A stretch of 64,000 nucleotides of DNA, taken from positions 496,001-560,000 of the forward strand of contig CAWIPO010000008.1 in assembly GCA_963838095.1 (NCBI GenBank), in the 5' to 3' direction. This DNA is from CAWCGU01 sp963838095. Lineage in GTDB: Bacteria > Actinomycetota > Thermoleophilia > Solirubrobacterales > 70-9. Positions 46,853 to 55,551 of the stretch are shown here, in pieces. The translations under genes were made by a program, and so were the position numbers. The notes beneath the pieces are model-generated. The model had not been told where the DNA came from, made no database searches, and saw nothing but the letters and a program-made list of their open reading frames with translations. The stretch's first letter is position 1, and each line of letters begins with the position of its first letter.

Positions 46853-47443
46853 ATGAGCCGTAGCGCCGAGATAGAACGGACCACCAAGGAGACCTCGATC
46901 TCGCTCGCCCTCGACCTCGACGGCGGCGAGGTCGCCGTGGCGAGCGGTGTCGGCTTCTTCGATCACATGCTCGAGCTGCTCGGCCGCCACGGCAGGTTGG
47001 GGCTGCGCGTGGAGGCAAAGGGCGACCTCGAGACCGGCGCCCACCACACCGTTGAGGACGTCGGGATCGCGCTCGGCCAGGCGCTCGACCGGGCGCTCGG
47101 CGACCGCAGCGGGATTCGCCGCTACGGCTACACCGCCGTGCCGATGGACGAGGCGCTCGGGATGTGCGCAATCGACATCTCAGGCCGCCCCCTCTGTCTG
47201 TTCGAGGCCGAGCTGCCTCCGGTCGCGATCGCGGGCTTCGACGCCGAGTTGGCGGAGGAGTTCTTCCGCGCCGTGGCCACGAACGCGAAGATCACGCTCC
47301 ACCTCGGAACCCGCTACGGGTCGAACGCGCACCACCTGATCGAAGCCTGCTTCAAGGCGTTCGCGCGGGCGCTGCGCGAGGCGGTGTCGATCGACCCCGG
47401 CGAGACCGGGGTGCCGTCCACGAAAGGGACGTTGACCGAATGA
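46853..47443 (+). CDS. hisB: imidazoleglycerol-phosphate dehydratase
   Basis: HisB (196 aa) dehydrates imidazoleglycerol phosphate. It is the single-function IGPD form. Mn2+ ligands lie in FFDHMLELLGRHG, GAHHTVEDVG and SNAHHLIEACFKA, and MDEAL is present. ATG 46853 has GGAGG 5 nt upstream and gives the usual MSR-IERTTKE start. An in-frame ATG at 46841 lies 7 nt after TAGGCT, so a separate promoter downstream of the tnpB insertion is plausible and would relieve polarity. Confidence 0.95.
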   Translation: MSRSAEIERTTKETSISLALDLDGGEVAVASGVGFFDHMLELLGRHGRLGLRVEAKGDLETGAHHTVEDVGIALGQALDRALGDRSGIRRYGYTAVPMDEALGMCAIDISGRPLCLFEAELPPVAIAGFDAELAEEFFRAVATNAKITLHLGTRYGSNAHHLIEACFKAFARALREAVSIDPGETGVPSTKGTLTE

Positions 47444-48072
47444 CCCGTGTGGCGATCCTGGATTATGGGATGGGGAACCTTCGCTCAGTCGAGAAGGCGC
47501 TCGAGCACGTCGGCGTCAGCGCCGAGCGAACCGCCGATCACGCCAGTGCTCGCGCGGCGGACGGGCTGATCCTGCCCGGCGTCGGGGCATTTCCAGAGGC
47601 GATGCGGCGACTTCGCGAGCTCGGCCTCGACGAGCTTGTGGGCGAGCGGGTGGCCAATGGTGCGCCGCTGCTGGGAATCTGCCTCGGGATGCAGCTGCTG
47701 TTCGATTCCTCGAGTGAGAATGAGGGCGCAGACGGCCTCGGGCTGCTTGGCGGCTGCGTGGAGCCGCTGCGGGCCGACGGATTGAAGGTGCCGCACATCG
47801 GCTGGTCACCGGTGAGCTGGGAGAAGCCCACGCCGCTCACCGATGGGCTTGCGGATGGGACCCCGTTCTACTTCGTCCACTCCTTCGATCCGCGTCCGGC
47901 CGACGCCGACGATCTGCTCGGCAGCGCCGTGTACGGCGAGAGCTTCGCCTGTGCGGTTGCCCGCCCACCCGTTTTCGGCGTGCAGTTTCACCCCGAGAAG
48001 TCGAGCTCGGCGGGCCTGCAGCTGCTGGCCAACTTCGCCGGGGTCTGCGCCGGCGCCGCCGCGCCGGCGTGA
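47440..48072 (+). CDS. hisH: imidazole glycerol phosphate synthase glutaminase subunit
   Basis: HisH (210 aa) is a class I glutamine amidotransferase that feeds ammonia to HisF. The nucleophile Cys is in GICLGMQLLF, and the His and Glu of the triad are in FHPEKS. LDYGMGNLRSV marks the N-terminus. The ATG overlaps the hisB stop and the stop overlaps hisA. The partner hisF lies about 1.1 kb downstream instead of adjacent. Confidence 0.95.
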   Translation: MTRVAILDYGMGNLRSVEKALEHVGVSAERTADHASARAADGLILPGVGAFPEAMRRLRELGLDELVGERVANGAPLLGICLGMQLLFDSSSENEGADGLGLLGGCVEPLRADGLKVPHIGWSPVSWEKPTPLTDGLADGTPFYFVHSFDPRPADADDLLGSAVYGESFACAVARPPVFGVQFHPEKSSSAGLQLLANFAGVCAGAAAPA

Positions 48073-48806
48073 TCCTCTACCCGGCGATCGACATCCGCGG
48101 CGGCCGGGCGGTGCGCCTCACCCAGGGCGACTACGAGCGCGAGACGCCGTTCGACGACGACCCGCTCGATGCGGCGCTGCGCTGGGTAGACGGAGGGGCG
48201 CAGGCGCTGCACGTGGTCGACCTCGACGGCGCGCGAGCCGGCCATCCGGTGAACGCGCATCACATCGAGCGAATCGCGCGGAAGGTGAACGTCCGCGTAC
48301 AGGTCGGCGGTGGGCTGCGCGACTCGGTTGCGGTCGAGCAGATCCTGGCTGTCGGGGTGGAGCGGGTGGTGTTGGGCACCGCCGCCCTCGAGAACCCCGA
48401 TCTCGTCGGTGCGCTGGTGGAGGCGCACGGCGATCGGGTGCTGGTCTCGGTGGATGTCCGCGGAGGTCGCGTTGCGCATTCCGGCTGGGTGCAGGAGGGC
48501 GAGGCGAGGGCGGGGGATGTGGCCGAAGTGATGGCGCGCCGCGGCGTGCGCGGCTTCGTCTACACGCCGATCGAGGTGGACGGAACGCTCGCCGGGCCGG
48601 CGCTCGACGGTGTTCGAGAAGTCGCCAAGGCGGTGGGGGAGAGCGGCGCCGAGCTGATCTACTCGGGCGGGATCGGCTCGGTGGACGACCTTCGAGCCCT
48701 GGCGGCGCTCGACCTCGACCCGCTGCGGGGAGCGATCGTCGGGATGGCGCTCTACCAGGGCCGGTTCAGCGTCGCCGAGGGCCAGGCGGCGCTGGGCGAG
48801 GGCTGA
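48069..48806 (+). CDS. hisA: phosphoribosylformimino-5-aminoimidazole carboxamide ribotide isomerase
   Basis: HisA (245 aa) is a (beta/alpha)8-barrel isomerase. The catalytic Asp is in PAIDIRGGRAVRL, and phosphate-binding loops are QVGGGLRD and SGGIGSVDDL. VDVRGGRVAHSGW and YTPIEVDGTLAG contain the second catalytic region. In many actinobacteria this enzyme (PriA) also replaces TrpF; whether it does here cannot be decided by eye. The GTG overlaps the hisH stop. Confidence 0.93.
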   Translation: MILYPAIDIRGGRAVRLTQGDYERETPFDDDPLDAALRWVDGGAQALHVVDLDGARAGHPVNAHHIERIARKVNVRVQVGGGLRDSVAVEQILAVGVERVVLGTAALENPDLVGALVEAHGDRVLVSVDVRGGRVAHSGWVQEGEARAGDVAEVMARRGVRGFVYTPIEVDGTLAGPALDGVREVAKAVGESGAELIYSGGIGSVDDLRALAALDLDPLRGAIVGMALYQGRFSVAEGQAALGEG

Positions 48807-48854
48807 GCGTCGATCCGGGCGACTGCGGCAGGCACCCTGGGTACCCTTGAGGCG

Positions 48855-49100
48855 ATGCCAACCGCCGCCGCCATGGTCATCGCCGCCCGCCGGATTCCGT
48901 GGAGCAAGGTGTTGCTCGCGGGCCAGTACGTCTACCGGAAGGGCACGGCCGCACGCGCGGCGCTCACCGAGACCGAGCGCAAGCACTTCCTCGAGTTGCT
49001 GAAGAAGTCGAAGGGGTTGCCGCAAAACCTCGCCGCGCACGAGCGGGTCCGGATCAAGGAGCTGGCGGCGAAGGCGCTGGCCGGCGCCCGTCAGAGTTAG
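48855..49100 (+). CDS. small conserved-looking protein between hisA and hisF
   Basis: An 81-aa basic protein I do not recognise by name. The N-terminus is mildly hydrophobic (MVIAARRIPWSKVLLAGQYVY) and the rest is helical and Lys/Arg-rich (ERKHFLELLKKSKG, ERVRIKELAAKAL), suggesting nucleic-acid or ribosome binding, which is only a guess. TACCCT ends 7 nt before the ATG, matching the leaderless pattern, so it may be transcribed independently of the his genes. Confidence 0.6.
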   Translation: MPTAAAMVIAARRIPWSKVLLAGQYVYRKGTAARAALTETERKHFLELLKKSKGLPQNLAAHERVRIKELAAKALAGARQS

Positions 49101-49149
49101 CTCGGAAGACTCCCGCCGGTCGGCTGGTTCGCGCGGCTACCCTCACCCA

Positions 49150-49917
49150 ATGGTCCTGAAGCGCGTCATTCCATGCCTCGACGTTGATCGCGGCCGGGTC
49201 GTCAAGGGCACGAACTTCGTCGACATTCGCGACGCGGGCGACCCCGTGGAGCTCGCAGAGCGCTATGACGCCGAGGGTGCCGACGAGCTCGTCTTCCTCG
49301 ACATCACGGCCTCCCACGAGGACCGAGACACGATCGTCGAGCTCGCCCGGCGTACGGCCGACAACGTCTTCATCCCGTTCACGATCGGCGGCGGGATCCG
49401 CTCGGTCGAGGATGCCCAGGCGGTGCTGGACGCGGGAGCCGACAAGGTGTCGGTGAACTCCTCGGCGCTGGCGAGACCGGAGCTGCTCGGGGAACTCGCC
49501 GATGTGTTCGGGGCCCAGTGCGTTGTGATCGCGATCGACGCCAAACGGCGCGACGGGGAAGCCGCCTGGGACGTTTACGTAAACGGTGGGCGCAAGCTGG
49601 TCGACGGGCGCGACGCGGTTTCGTGGGCCCGCGAGGCAACCGAGCGCGGGGCGGGGGAGGTGCTGCTGACGAGCATGGACCGCGACGGGACCACCGACGG
49701 CTACGATCTGGAGCTGACGCGGGCGGTCGCCGATGCGGTCTCAGTCCCTGTGATCGCGTCGGGGGGCGCCGGCGAGCTGCCGCACCTCGAACAAGCACTA
49801 AGAGAGGGAAGGGCCGACGCGGTTCTGTGCGCCTCGATCTTCCACTACGGCACGTACCGGGTGCGGGACGCGAAGCAGCACTTGAGCGAGGCCGGTATCC
49901 CGGTCCGGCTCACCTAG
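49150..49917 (+). CDS. hisF: imidazole glycerol phosphate synthase cyclase subunit
   Basis: HisF (255 aa) uses ammonia from HisH to close the imidazole ring and release AICAR. The catalytic Asp residues are in IPCLDVDRGRVVKG and TSMDRDGTTDGYD. PFTIGGGIRSVEDA and ASGGAGELPHLEQ bind phosphate. The length is standard. TACCCT lies 6 nt before the ATG. Its stop shares CTAG with the convergent beta-propeller gene. Confidence 0.95.
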   Translation: MVLKRVIPCLDVDRGRVVKGTNFVDIRDAGDPVELAERYDAEGADELVFLDITASHEDRDTIVELARRTADNVFIPFTIGGGIRSVEDAQAVLDAGADKVSVNSSALARPELLGELADVFGAQCVVIAIDAKRRDGEAAWDVYVNGGRKLVDGRDAVSWAREATERGAGEVLLTSMDRDGTTDGYDLELTRAVADAVSVPVIASGGAGELPHLEQALREGRADAVLCASIFHYGTYRVRDAKQHLSEAGIPVRLT

Positions 49918-51299
49918 CCGTTTCGCGCGCCTCCCTCGGCGCTGTCGTTCGTCCCGCCGCCACCTTCCGTCCCTGGGCCGTTCGGGTTCCCGCCGCCGTC
50001 TGCCGGGCTGCCGCCGTCCTCCCGCTCCCTCGGCACGAACGCCGTAATCCCCGAGTAGCCCGTGATGTAGAGCCTGCGTCCGTCGGAGATCGCGGGGTTG
50101 TACTGGCCGCGGTCGAGCTGCCAGACGACCTCGCCGTTGGTGACATCGATGCCGAAGGTCTTGCCCGCCAGCGTCGAGACGTAGTAGATCTCGCCGATCA
50201 CGCTGCCGGCGCCGGAGATGATCGAGCCGACGTTTCGTGTCCAGCGCACTTCTCCGGTGCGGGCGTCGAAGGCATAGGCGTTGTTGTCGAAGGAGCCGGC
50301 GTACACGCTCGGCGGGGTGCCGGGAGTGTCGGCGGCGACGACCCCGCCGTAAACCCAGTCGCCCGTGGATTGGCTCCAGGCAAGCGCACCCGATTGTGCG
50401 TCGAAGCTGTACACGCGTCCGTCGACGCTGCCGACGTACACCCGGCCATAGGCCACGGCAGCGGTGGAGTAGAAGCGGCCCGCGATCCCGAACCCCGTGC
50501 CCGAGGCCGATGACGTCCAGCGGATGCTGCCGTTGGCCGGGTCGATCGCGTACATCTGCCCGGCGTAGTCGCCCACGTACGCCGTTCCGTTCGAGATCGC
50601 GACCGCGGCCTTCACCTCCGCCGCCGTCCCCGTCGACCACACCTCGGAGCCGTCCTTGGTGTCGAGCGAGTAGACACGCGCGCACTCGCAGCCGACGATC
50701 ACACGGCCGTGATGGACGATCGGCGAGGACTCGGCCCGTCCCCCCAGCGGATGCTCCCACAGCACCTTGCCGTCCTTGGCGCGCAGTGCCACCACCTGGC
50801 CGGGCTCGAGCGTGGATACGTACAGCACCCCGTGGTCGTAGGCCGGCGCGTTCGCGCTCAGGGCGCCGACGTCCTTGCGCCACAGCACGTCGCCGTTCTT
50901 GGCGTCGAGGGCGAAGAACGTCGCCGTGTTGTTGATCCCGTAGAGGCGGTCCTTGACGACGATCGGCGAGAACTCCAGCAGCTCTCCCGAGTCCCATCCC
51001 CAGATCTCCTTGAATGGTGGCTCGATGCCCTGTACGGGCAGATATTTGGTGCGCGCGGCGTCGTATCCGAACAGCGGCCAGTCGATCGTCCTGTCCTTCT
51101 CCCCACCCTTGGAGGGCACGAGAGCGCCGCGCTCGTCCACCTGCAGCGAGCAGGGGGGCGGGCAGACCTTGTCCGCCGGCCGCTTCGCGGTCAGATATCC
51201 GACCGAGACGAAGCTCGAAACGATCAGAGCCGCGGTCAGGACGACGGCGAAAAGCCGGTCGAGCGGCCAGGAGCGCCAGAGTTTCAGCATGCGACGCAT
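49914..51299 (-). CDS. membrane-anchored PQQ-like beta-propeller repeat protein
   Basis: A 461-aa protein with one N-terminal helix (about residues 15-38) and a long outer domain of repeated blades such as YALDAKNGDVLWRKDVG, YSLDTKDGSEVWSTG and YAIDPANGSIRWTS. These are PQQ-type WD-like motifs, five to seven in number. BamB-like scaffolds and quinoprotein domains share the fold; the lack of a clear PQQ-binding catalytic set suggests a binding/scaffold role. It ends in a Gly/Asn/Glu low-complexity tail. Confidence 0.82.
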   Translation of the reverse strand: MRRMLKLWRSWPLDRLFAVVLTAALIVSSFVSVGYLTAKRPADKVCPPPCSLQVDERGALVPSKGGEKDRTIDWPLFGYDAARTKYLPVQGIEPPFKEIWGWDSGELLEFSPIVVKDRLYGINNTATFFALDAKNGDVLWRKDVGALSANAPAYDHGVLYVSTLEPGQVVALRAKDGKVLWEHPLGGRAESSPIVHHGRVIVGCECARVYSLDTKDGSEVWSTGTAAEVKAAVAISNGTAYVGDYAGQMYAIDPANGSIRWTSSASGTGFGIAGRFYSTAAVAYGRVYVGSVDGRVYSFDAQSGALAWSQSTGDWVYGGVVAADTPGTPPSVYAGSFDNNAYAFDARTGEVRWTRNVGSIISGAGSVIGEIYYVSTLAGKTFGIDVTNGEVVWQLDRGQYNPAISDGRRLYITGYSGITAFVPREREDGGSPADGGGNPNGPGTEGGGGTNDSAEGGARNG

Positions 51300-51338
51300 C
51301 GCCGCCGCATGCTACGAAACCCCTGTGAGGTCCCATTG

Positions 51339-52490
51339 ATGGCGGGTTCGCGCCAGATCGATGTCGAAGCGCTCGCCGAGCGTGTCCGGTCGCTGGAGCT
51401 GGGCCCGCTGCTCGAGGCGGCCGGCCCGACGCGCCTCTACCTCGTCGGCGGCGGCGTCCGCGACCTGCTCCTCGGCTGGGAGCGCACCGACCTCGACATC
51501 GCGGTCGAGGGAGACGCGGCCGAGCTGGCACGGCGCCTCGGCGGAGAGATCGCCGAGCACGAGCGCTTCAGGACCGCGACCGCTGAGCTGGGGCCGCTTC
51601 GGGTCGATCTCGCCGCCACGCGGGCCGAAACCTATGCGCGCCCGGGAGCGCTCCCGGATGTTCGTCCCGCGAACCTCGCCGACGACCTCGCGCGGCGTGA
51701 CTTCACGATCAACGCGATCGCCGTTCCGTTGCAGGGCGAGCCGGAGCCGATCGACCCACACGGCGGCCTCGGCGACCTCGAGGCGGGGCTGTTGCGGGTG
51801 CTGCACCCGGGCTCGTTTGTCGACGACCCGACGCGGGCGCTGCGGGCAGCCCGCTACGGGGCCCGCTTCAGCTTCGAGCTCGACCCGCAGACCGAGGAGC
51901 TGATCAAGGCCGTCGACCTCAGCACGATCTCCGTCGATCGCCTCGAAGCGGAGACGATGAAGCTGACGGCCGAGCCCGAGGCGCTGCGCGGTTTCGAGCT
52001 GCTCGAGGAATGGGGCGTGTTCACCCTCCCTCCCGGCAGCGATGCGCTGATCGAGGGTGCGATGCGGCTCGTCCAGGGGCCGCCGTGGAGCGAGCTCGCC
52101 GATCGCACTCTCACGTTGCACGCGGCCGCGATCGGGCACGTGCCGGGGGAGGCCGGCAGGCGCGAGAACGTGAGGGAGCAGGCGCGAGAGCTCGCCCGCC
52201 GGCCGCCACCGGCGAGCCCCTCGGAGATCGTCGCTGCGGCCCGTGGTCACAGCGGGGTCGAGCTGCTCCTGGCGCGCGCGATGGGCGCGAACTGGATCGA
52301 GGACTACGTGGACCACTGGGCGGGCATCGAGCTCGAGATCAACGGCGACGACCTGCTCGCCGCCGGCGTTCCCGAGGGCCCCGGGATCGGGCGCGGGCTC
52401 GAGGAGGCCCTGCGGGCGAAGCTGGACGGGGAGATCGCGGGACGCGACGCCGAGCTGAGCACGGCGCTCGCGGCCGCGCAGCGGGGATAG
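51339..52490 (+). CDS. CCA tRNA nucleotidyltransferase/poly(A) polymerase family protein
   Basis: A class II nucleotidyltransferase (383 aa). The head-domain signature is LYLVGGGVRDLLLG with metal Asp residues in RTDLDIAVEG. RRDFTINAIAV and the RLRVLHP-like LLRVLHPGSFVDDPTRALRAARYGARF follow. The C-terminal third is less conserved. Probably it adds or repairs tRNA 3'-CCA ends; poly(A) polymerase activity cannot be separated by eye. The start is 39 nt from the divergent propeller gene. Confidence 0.87.
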   Translation: MAGSRQIDVEALAERVRSLELGPLLEAAGPTRLYLVGGGVRDLLLGWERTDLDIAVEGDAAELARRLGGEIAEHERFRTATAELGPLRVDLAATRAETYARPGALPDVRPANLADDLARRDFTINAIAVPLQGEPEPIDPHGGLGDLEAGLLRVLHPGSFVDDPTRALRAARYGARFSFELDPQTEELIKAVDLSTISVDRLEAETMKLTAEPEALRGFELLEEWGVFTLPPGSDALIEGAMRLVQGPPWSELADRTLTLHAAAIGHVPGEAGRRENVREQARELARRPPPASPSEIVAAARGHSGVELLLARAMGANWIEDYVDHWAGIELEINGDDLLAAGVPEGPGIGRGLEEALRAKLDGEIAGRDAELSTALAAAQRG

Positions 52491-52498
52491 GAGCGATC

Positions 52499-53161
52499 AT
52501 GGAGTGGCGGGAGAGAGATGGGGTTCGCTGGCTCGAGGCCGGGTTTCCCAGTGCCCGCGCGGCGTTCAGCGCCGCGCCGCTCGACGTCAGTGAGCCGGGC
52601 GAGCGCGATCGACTGGCGCGCGCGCTGGGGTTCGACCCCGGATCGCTCCTGCGCTCGCGCCAGGTCCACGGCGCCGAGGTGCTCGTGCACGACCGAGCGC
52701 AGGACCCGGATCAGCCGCTCCCCGAAGCCGATGGGCACGCCACCGCCACCGAGGGACTGGCGCCGATGGTCGTCGTCGCCGACTGCCTGCCGATCGCGGT
52801 TGCGGGTGAGAGCGGGGTGGCGATGCTGCACGGAGGGTGGCGCGGGCTGGCCGCCGGGATCGTGGAGCGGGGGGTGGGCGTCACGGGCGCAAGCGCGGCC
52901 GCAATCGGGCCCGGGATCGGTCCCTGCTGCTACGAGGTCGGCGACGAGGTGTTGGAGAGCTTCGCCGGGCTCGGAGAGGGCGTCGCCGACGGCCGCATGC
53001 TCGACCTGCGCGAGGTGGCGAGGCGACTGCTCGAGCGCGCCGGCGTGCGCGCCGTCGAGAGCAGCGAGCTCTGCACCCGCTGCAACCCGGACACGTTCTT
53101 CTCGCACCGCCGCGACGGCGAGCGCGCCAGGCGGCAGGCGGGTGTCGCATGGCTGAGCTGA
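52499..53161 (+). CDS. pgeF: peptidoglycan editing factor PgeF (YfiH/laccase-domain family)
   Basis: A 220-aa cytoplasmic enzyme of the family once called polyphenol oxidase, now linked to removal of mis-incorporated amino acids from peptidoglycan precursors. Metal/active-site features are RQVHGAEV, VVADCLPIAV, LHGGWRGLAAGI, GIGPCCYEVGDEV and CNPDTFFSHRRDG. AGGAGCG precedes the ATG. It overlaps yggS by 13 nt, the usual partner order before sepF in actinobacterial dcw-type clusters. Confidence 0.9.
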   Translation: MEWRERDGVRWLEAGFPSARAAFSAAPLDVSEPGERDRLARALGFDPGSLLRSRQVHGAEVLVHDRAQDPDQPLPEADGHATATEGLAPMVVVADCLPIAVAGESGVAMLHGGWRGLAAGIVERGVGVTGASAAAIGPGIGPCCYEVGDEVLESFAGLGEGVADGRMLDLREVARRLLERAGVRAVESSELCTRCNPDTFFSHRRDGERARRQAGVAWLS

Positions 53162-53781
53162 TCACGGGCCTCGATCCCGAGCGCGTGCGCGCGAACCTCG
53201 AGCGGGTGCGGGAGAAGGCGGGGTCGGAGGTCGAGATTCTTGCGGCAACCAAATACCTGCCCAGCGACGAGATGGGAGTGCTCGCGGAAGCCGGCGTCGG
53301 GCTGGTGGGGGAAAATCGGCTACAGGACCTGGAGGCAAAGCAGGCGCGCTGGCAGGACCAATTCGAGTGGGATTTCATCGGCGCGCTTCAGAGCCGCAAG
53401 GTGAAGCAGCTGGTCGGGCGCGTGCGCTTGATCCACTCGCTCGCGAGCGAAAGCGCCCTCGCCCAGCTCGGGAGGCACGCCGGTGCGGAGACGGAGGTGC
53501 TGGTCGAGGTGAACGTGGCTGGCGAGGAGTCGAAGGCAGGGGTCGCCCCGGAAGCTCTCGCCGACTTCATCGCCCGCTGCCCGGTGATGGTTGTCGGGTT
53601 GATGACGATGCCTCCCTTCAGCGACGATCCGGAAGCCTCGCGTCCCCACTTCGCCCGCCTCGCCGAGCTCGCCGCCGAGAACGGACTCGAGCGCCTCTCG
53701 ATGGGCACAAGCCAGGACTGGGAGGTGGCCGTGGAGGAGGGGGCGACGATCATCCGCCTGGGCAGCGTCCTATACGGCTAG
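53149..53781 (+). CDS. YggS-family pyridoxal phosphate homeostasis protein
   Basis: A single-domain PLP-binding protein (210 aa) with the fold of alanine racemase domain 1. The PLP Lys is Lys35 in LAATKYLP. GENRLQDLEAKQ, WDFIGALQSRKVKQLV, VNVAGEESKAG and LSMGTSQDWEVAVEEGATIIRLGSVLYG are family blocks. It controls vitamin B6 and amino/keto-acid balance rather than catalysing a known reaction. It lies upstream of sepF and proC, a common arrangement. Confidence 0.92.
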   Translation: MAELITGLDPERVRANLERVREKAGSEVEILAATKYLPSDEMGVLAEAGVGLVGENRLQDLEAKQARWQDQFEWDFIGALQSRKVKQLVGRVRLIHSLASESALAQLGRHAGAETEVLVEVNVAGEESKAGVAPEALADFIARCPVMVVGLMTMPPFSDDPEASRPHFARLAELAAENGLERLSMGTSQDWEVAVEEGATIIRLGSVLYG

Positions 53782-53811
53782 ATGCGCACCGGAAAATGCG
53801 CAACGAGCCGC

Positions 53812-53840
53812 TTGAAGCGATGCGTGCAGCGCGGCATAAT
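53812..53840 (+). promoter_or_regulatory. sepF promoter
   Basis: TTGAAG (53812-53817), a 17-nt spacer and CATAAT (53835-53840). Unlike the leaderless promoters elsewhere, a leader of about 37 nt containing a GGGAGG follows. Confidence 0.7.
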
Positions 53841-53884
53841 CAGTAAAGGAATCGGCAGTAGGGAGGCGAAGGTTTCCGCTCGAC

Positions 53885-54427
53885 ATGGCTATTCGTGACA
53901 CATGGCACCGCGCGCTCGTCTACTTCGGGCTCGCCGAAGACCGTCACGACGAGTACGAGGAGGCCGACGTGTACGAGCCCGAGACCGCCGCTGAGGAGGA
54001 GATGTTCGAGCCGCGCCAGCAGCGCCGGGCTTCGAACGTGCGCCGGTTGGAGCGCCGGCGTCCCCGCGATGAGATCGACGAGATCTTCTCCGACGACGAG
54101 GCTCCCACCGGCACTCGGACGCTGCGCCCGGTCGACAACGGCGGCATCGACGTCCAGGTCCATCTGGTGACCCCGAACAACTTCAACGACGCGCAGGAGA
54201 TCGCCGACAGGTTCAAGCGCGGCGTGCCGGTGATCCTCAACCTGCAGTCCAGCGACGCCGAGCTCTCCAAGCGGCTGATCGACTTCGGATCGGGCCTCAC
54301 ATATGCGCTCGAAGGCGGAATGCAGAAGATCGCCGACAAGACCTTCCTGCTGACGCCGCGCAACGTCGAGGTCTCGGCCGAGGAAAAGGCCCGCCTGGTC
54401 GAGCGCGGGTTCTTCAACCAATCGTAA
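53885..54427 (+). CDS. sepF: cell division protein SepF
   Basis: SepF (180 aa) anchors FtsZ to the membrane in Gram-positive division. The N-terminal amphipathic helix (IRDTWHRALVYFGLAED) is the membrane anchor. An acidic, Arg-rich linker precedes the C-terminal domain (about residues 90-165), which has PNNFNDAQEIADRFKRGVPVILNLQ and RLIDFGSGLTYALEGGMQKI, the polymerising FtsZ-binding core. It sits after yggS and before proC and yggT, as usual. Confidence 0.94.
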   Translation: MAIRDTWHRALVYFGLAEDRHDEYEEADVYEPETAAEEEMFEPRQQRRASNVRRLERRRPRDEIDEIFSDDEAPTGTRTLRPVDNGGIDVQVHLVTPNNFNDAQEIADRFKRGVPVILNLQSSDAELSKRLIDFGSGLTYALEGGMQKIADKTFLLTPRNVEVSAEEKARLVERGFFNQS

Positions 54428-54490
54428 TAAACGCCGCTTCCTCTGCTCCGCTCCGGGCGGCTTGGCTTCTGGCAATAACCTTCGCCGACG

Positions 54491-55252
54491 ATGAAGGTCG
54501 GCTTTGCAGGCGCGGGCAATATGGCTGCGGCAATGGCTCGCGGTTGGGCTGGCGCTGAGGGAGGCCCAACCTCGATGTCGTTCTGCGACATCGACCGTGA
54601 GCGCGCCCAGGCGCTCGCTTCCGAGGTCGGCGGTACGACGCGCGACACGCTTGCCGAGCTGGGCGCCGATGTGGATCTCGTCGTCCTCGCCGTGAAGCCT
54701 GCGGCGCTCGAGGAAGTGGCAGGCGAGCTCGATCCGCCCGCGCTCCTGTCATTGCTCGCCGCCACGCCGCTCTCGCGGATCGCGGATGCGTTTCCCGATG
54801 TGCCGGTGATGCGCCTGATGCCGAATCAGCCGGTCGAAGTCCGCCGCGGCGTTATCTGCCATCCGCCGGCCGTGGGCATGCCGGACCAGCTGGCCGCCGA
54901 TGTTCTCGCCCTGCTCGCGCTGCTTGGAACCGTGATCGAGCTGGACGAGGCGCAGATGGACGCGGCGATGGCCGTGATGTCCTGCTCTCCGGCTTATGTT
55001 GCGGATGTGGCCGAGGCGCTCGAGGAGGCAGGCGTTGACGAGGGTCTGGAGCGCGATCTCGCGCGCGAGCTGGTCGCCGGAGCGTTCGCGGGTACGGCCG
55101 AGCTGCTGCGAAAGCGCGAGCCGGCCGAGATCCGGCGGGCTGTCGCGCCGCCCGGAGGCGCGACCGAGGCCGGGCTCGAGGCGCTGCTGCGGCGCGACGT
55201 GCGAGCCGCGTTTGCGGAGGCTGTGAACGCGTCGCTGGAGCGGTTCCGGTGA
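54491..55252 (+). CDS. proC: pyrroline-5-carboxylate reductase
   Basis: ProC (253 aa) reduces pyrroline-5-carboxylate to proline. The NAD(P) motif is VGFAGAGNMAAAMARG at the N-terminus, VVLAVKP follows, then VMRLMPNQPVEVRRG. The C-terminal dimerisation helix region contains SPAYVADVAEALEEAG and the signature VAPPGGATEAGLEAL. Its stop overlaps the yggT GTG. Confidence 0.94.
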   Translation: MKVGFAGAGNMAAAMARGWAGAEGGPTSMSFCDIDRERAQALASEVGGTTRDTLAELGADVDLVVLAVKPAALEEVAGELDPPALLSLLAATPLSRIADAFPDVPVMRLMPNQPVEVRRGVICHPPAVGMPDQLAADVLALLALLGTVIELDEAQMDAAMAVMSCSPAYVADVAEALEEAGVDEGLERDLARELVAGAFAGTAELLRKREPAEIRRAVAPPGGATEAGLEALLRRDVRAAFAEAVNASLERFR

Positions 55253-55551
55253 GCCGCCTGCCGATGCTCGCGGCGATCGACCGTAACGACATCGCGAACT
55301 ACGTCGAGGCGCTGTTCCTCGTCTATCTGATCGTGATCTTCATCCGCGTGCTGCTCTCGTGGATCCCGCGGCTGCCCTACAACCGCTACCTGCGCGCGGT
55401 CGTCGGCTTCGTCCACGAGGTCACGGATCCCTACCTGAACATCTTCCGGCGCTTCATCCCGCCGCTCGGCCCGATCGACCTCAGCCCGATCCTCGCGATC
55501 CTGCTTCTGTACGTCGTCTCGGGCGTGGTCGTCGGCCTGATCCGAGGGTGA
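55249..55551 (+). CDS. YggT-family membrane protein
   Basis: A 100-aa protein with two hydrophobic helices (about residues 20-38 and 77-97) and the family segments FIRVLLSWIPRLPYNRYLR and VTDPYLNIFRRFIPPLGPIDLSPI between them. The molecular role is unknown; linkage with sepF suggests envelope or division. GTG overlaps the proC stop and its stop overlaps lspA. Confidence 0.9.
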   Translation: MSRLPMLAAIDRNDIANYVEALFLVYLIVIFIRVLLSWIPRLPYNRYLRAVVGFVHEVTDPYLNIFRRFIPPLGPIDLSPILAILLLYVVSGVVVGLIRG

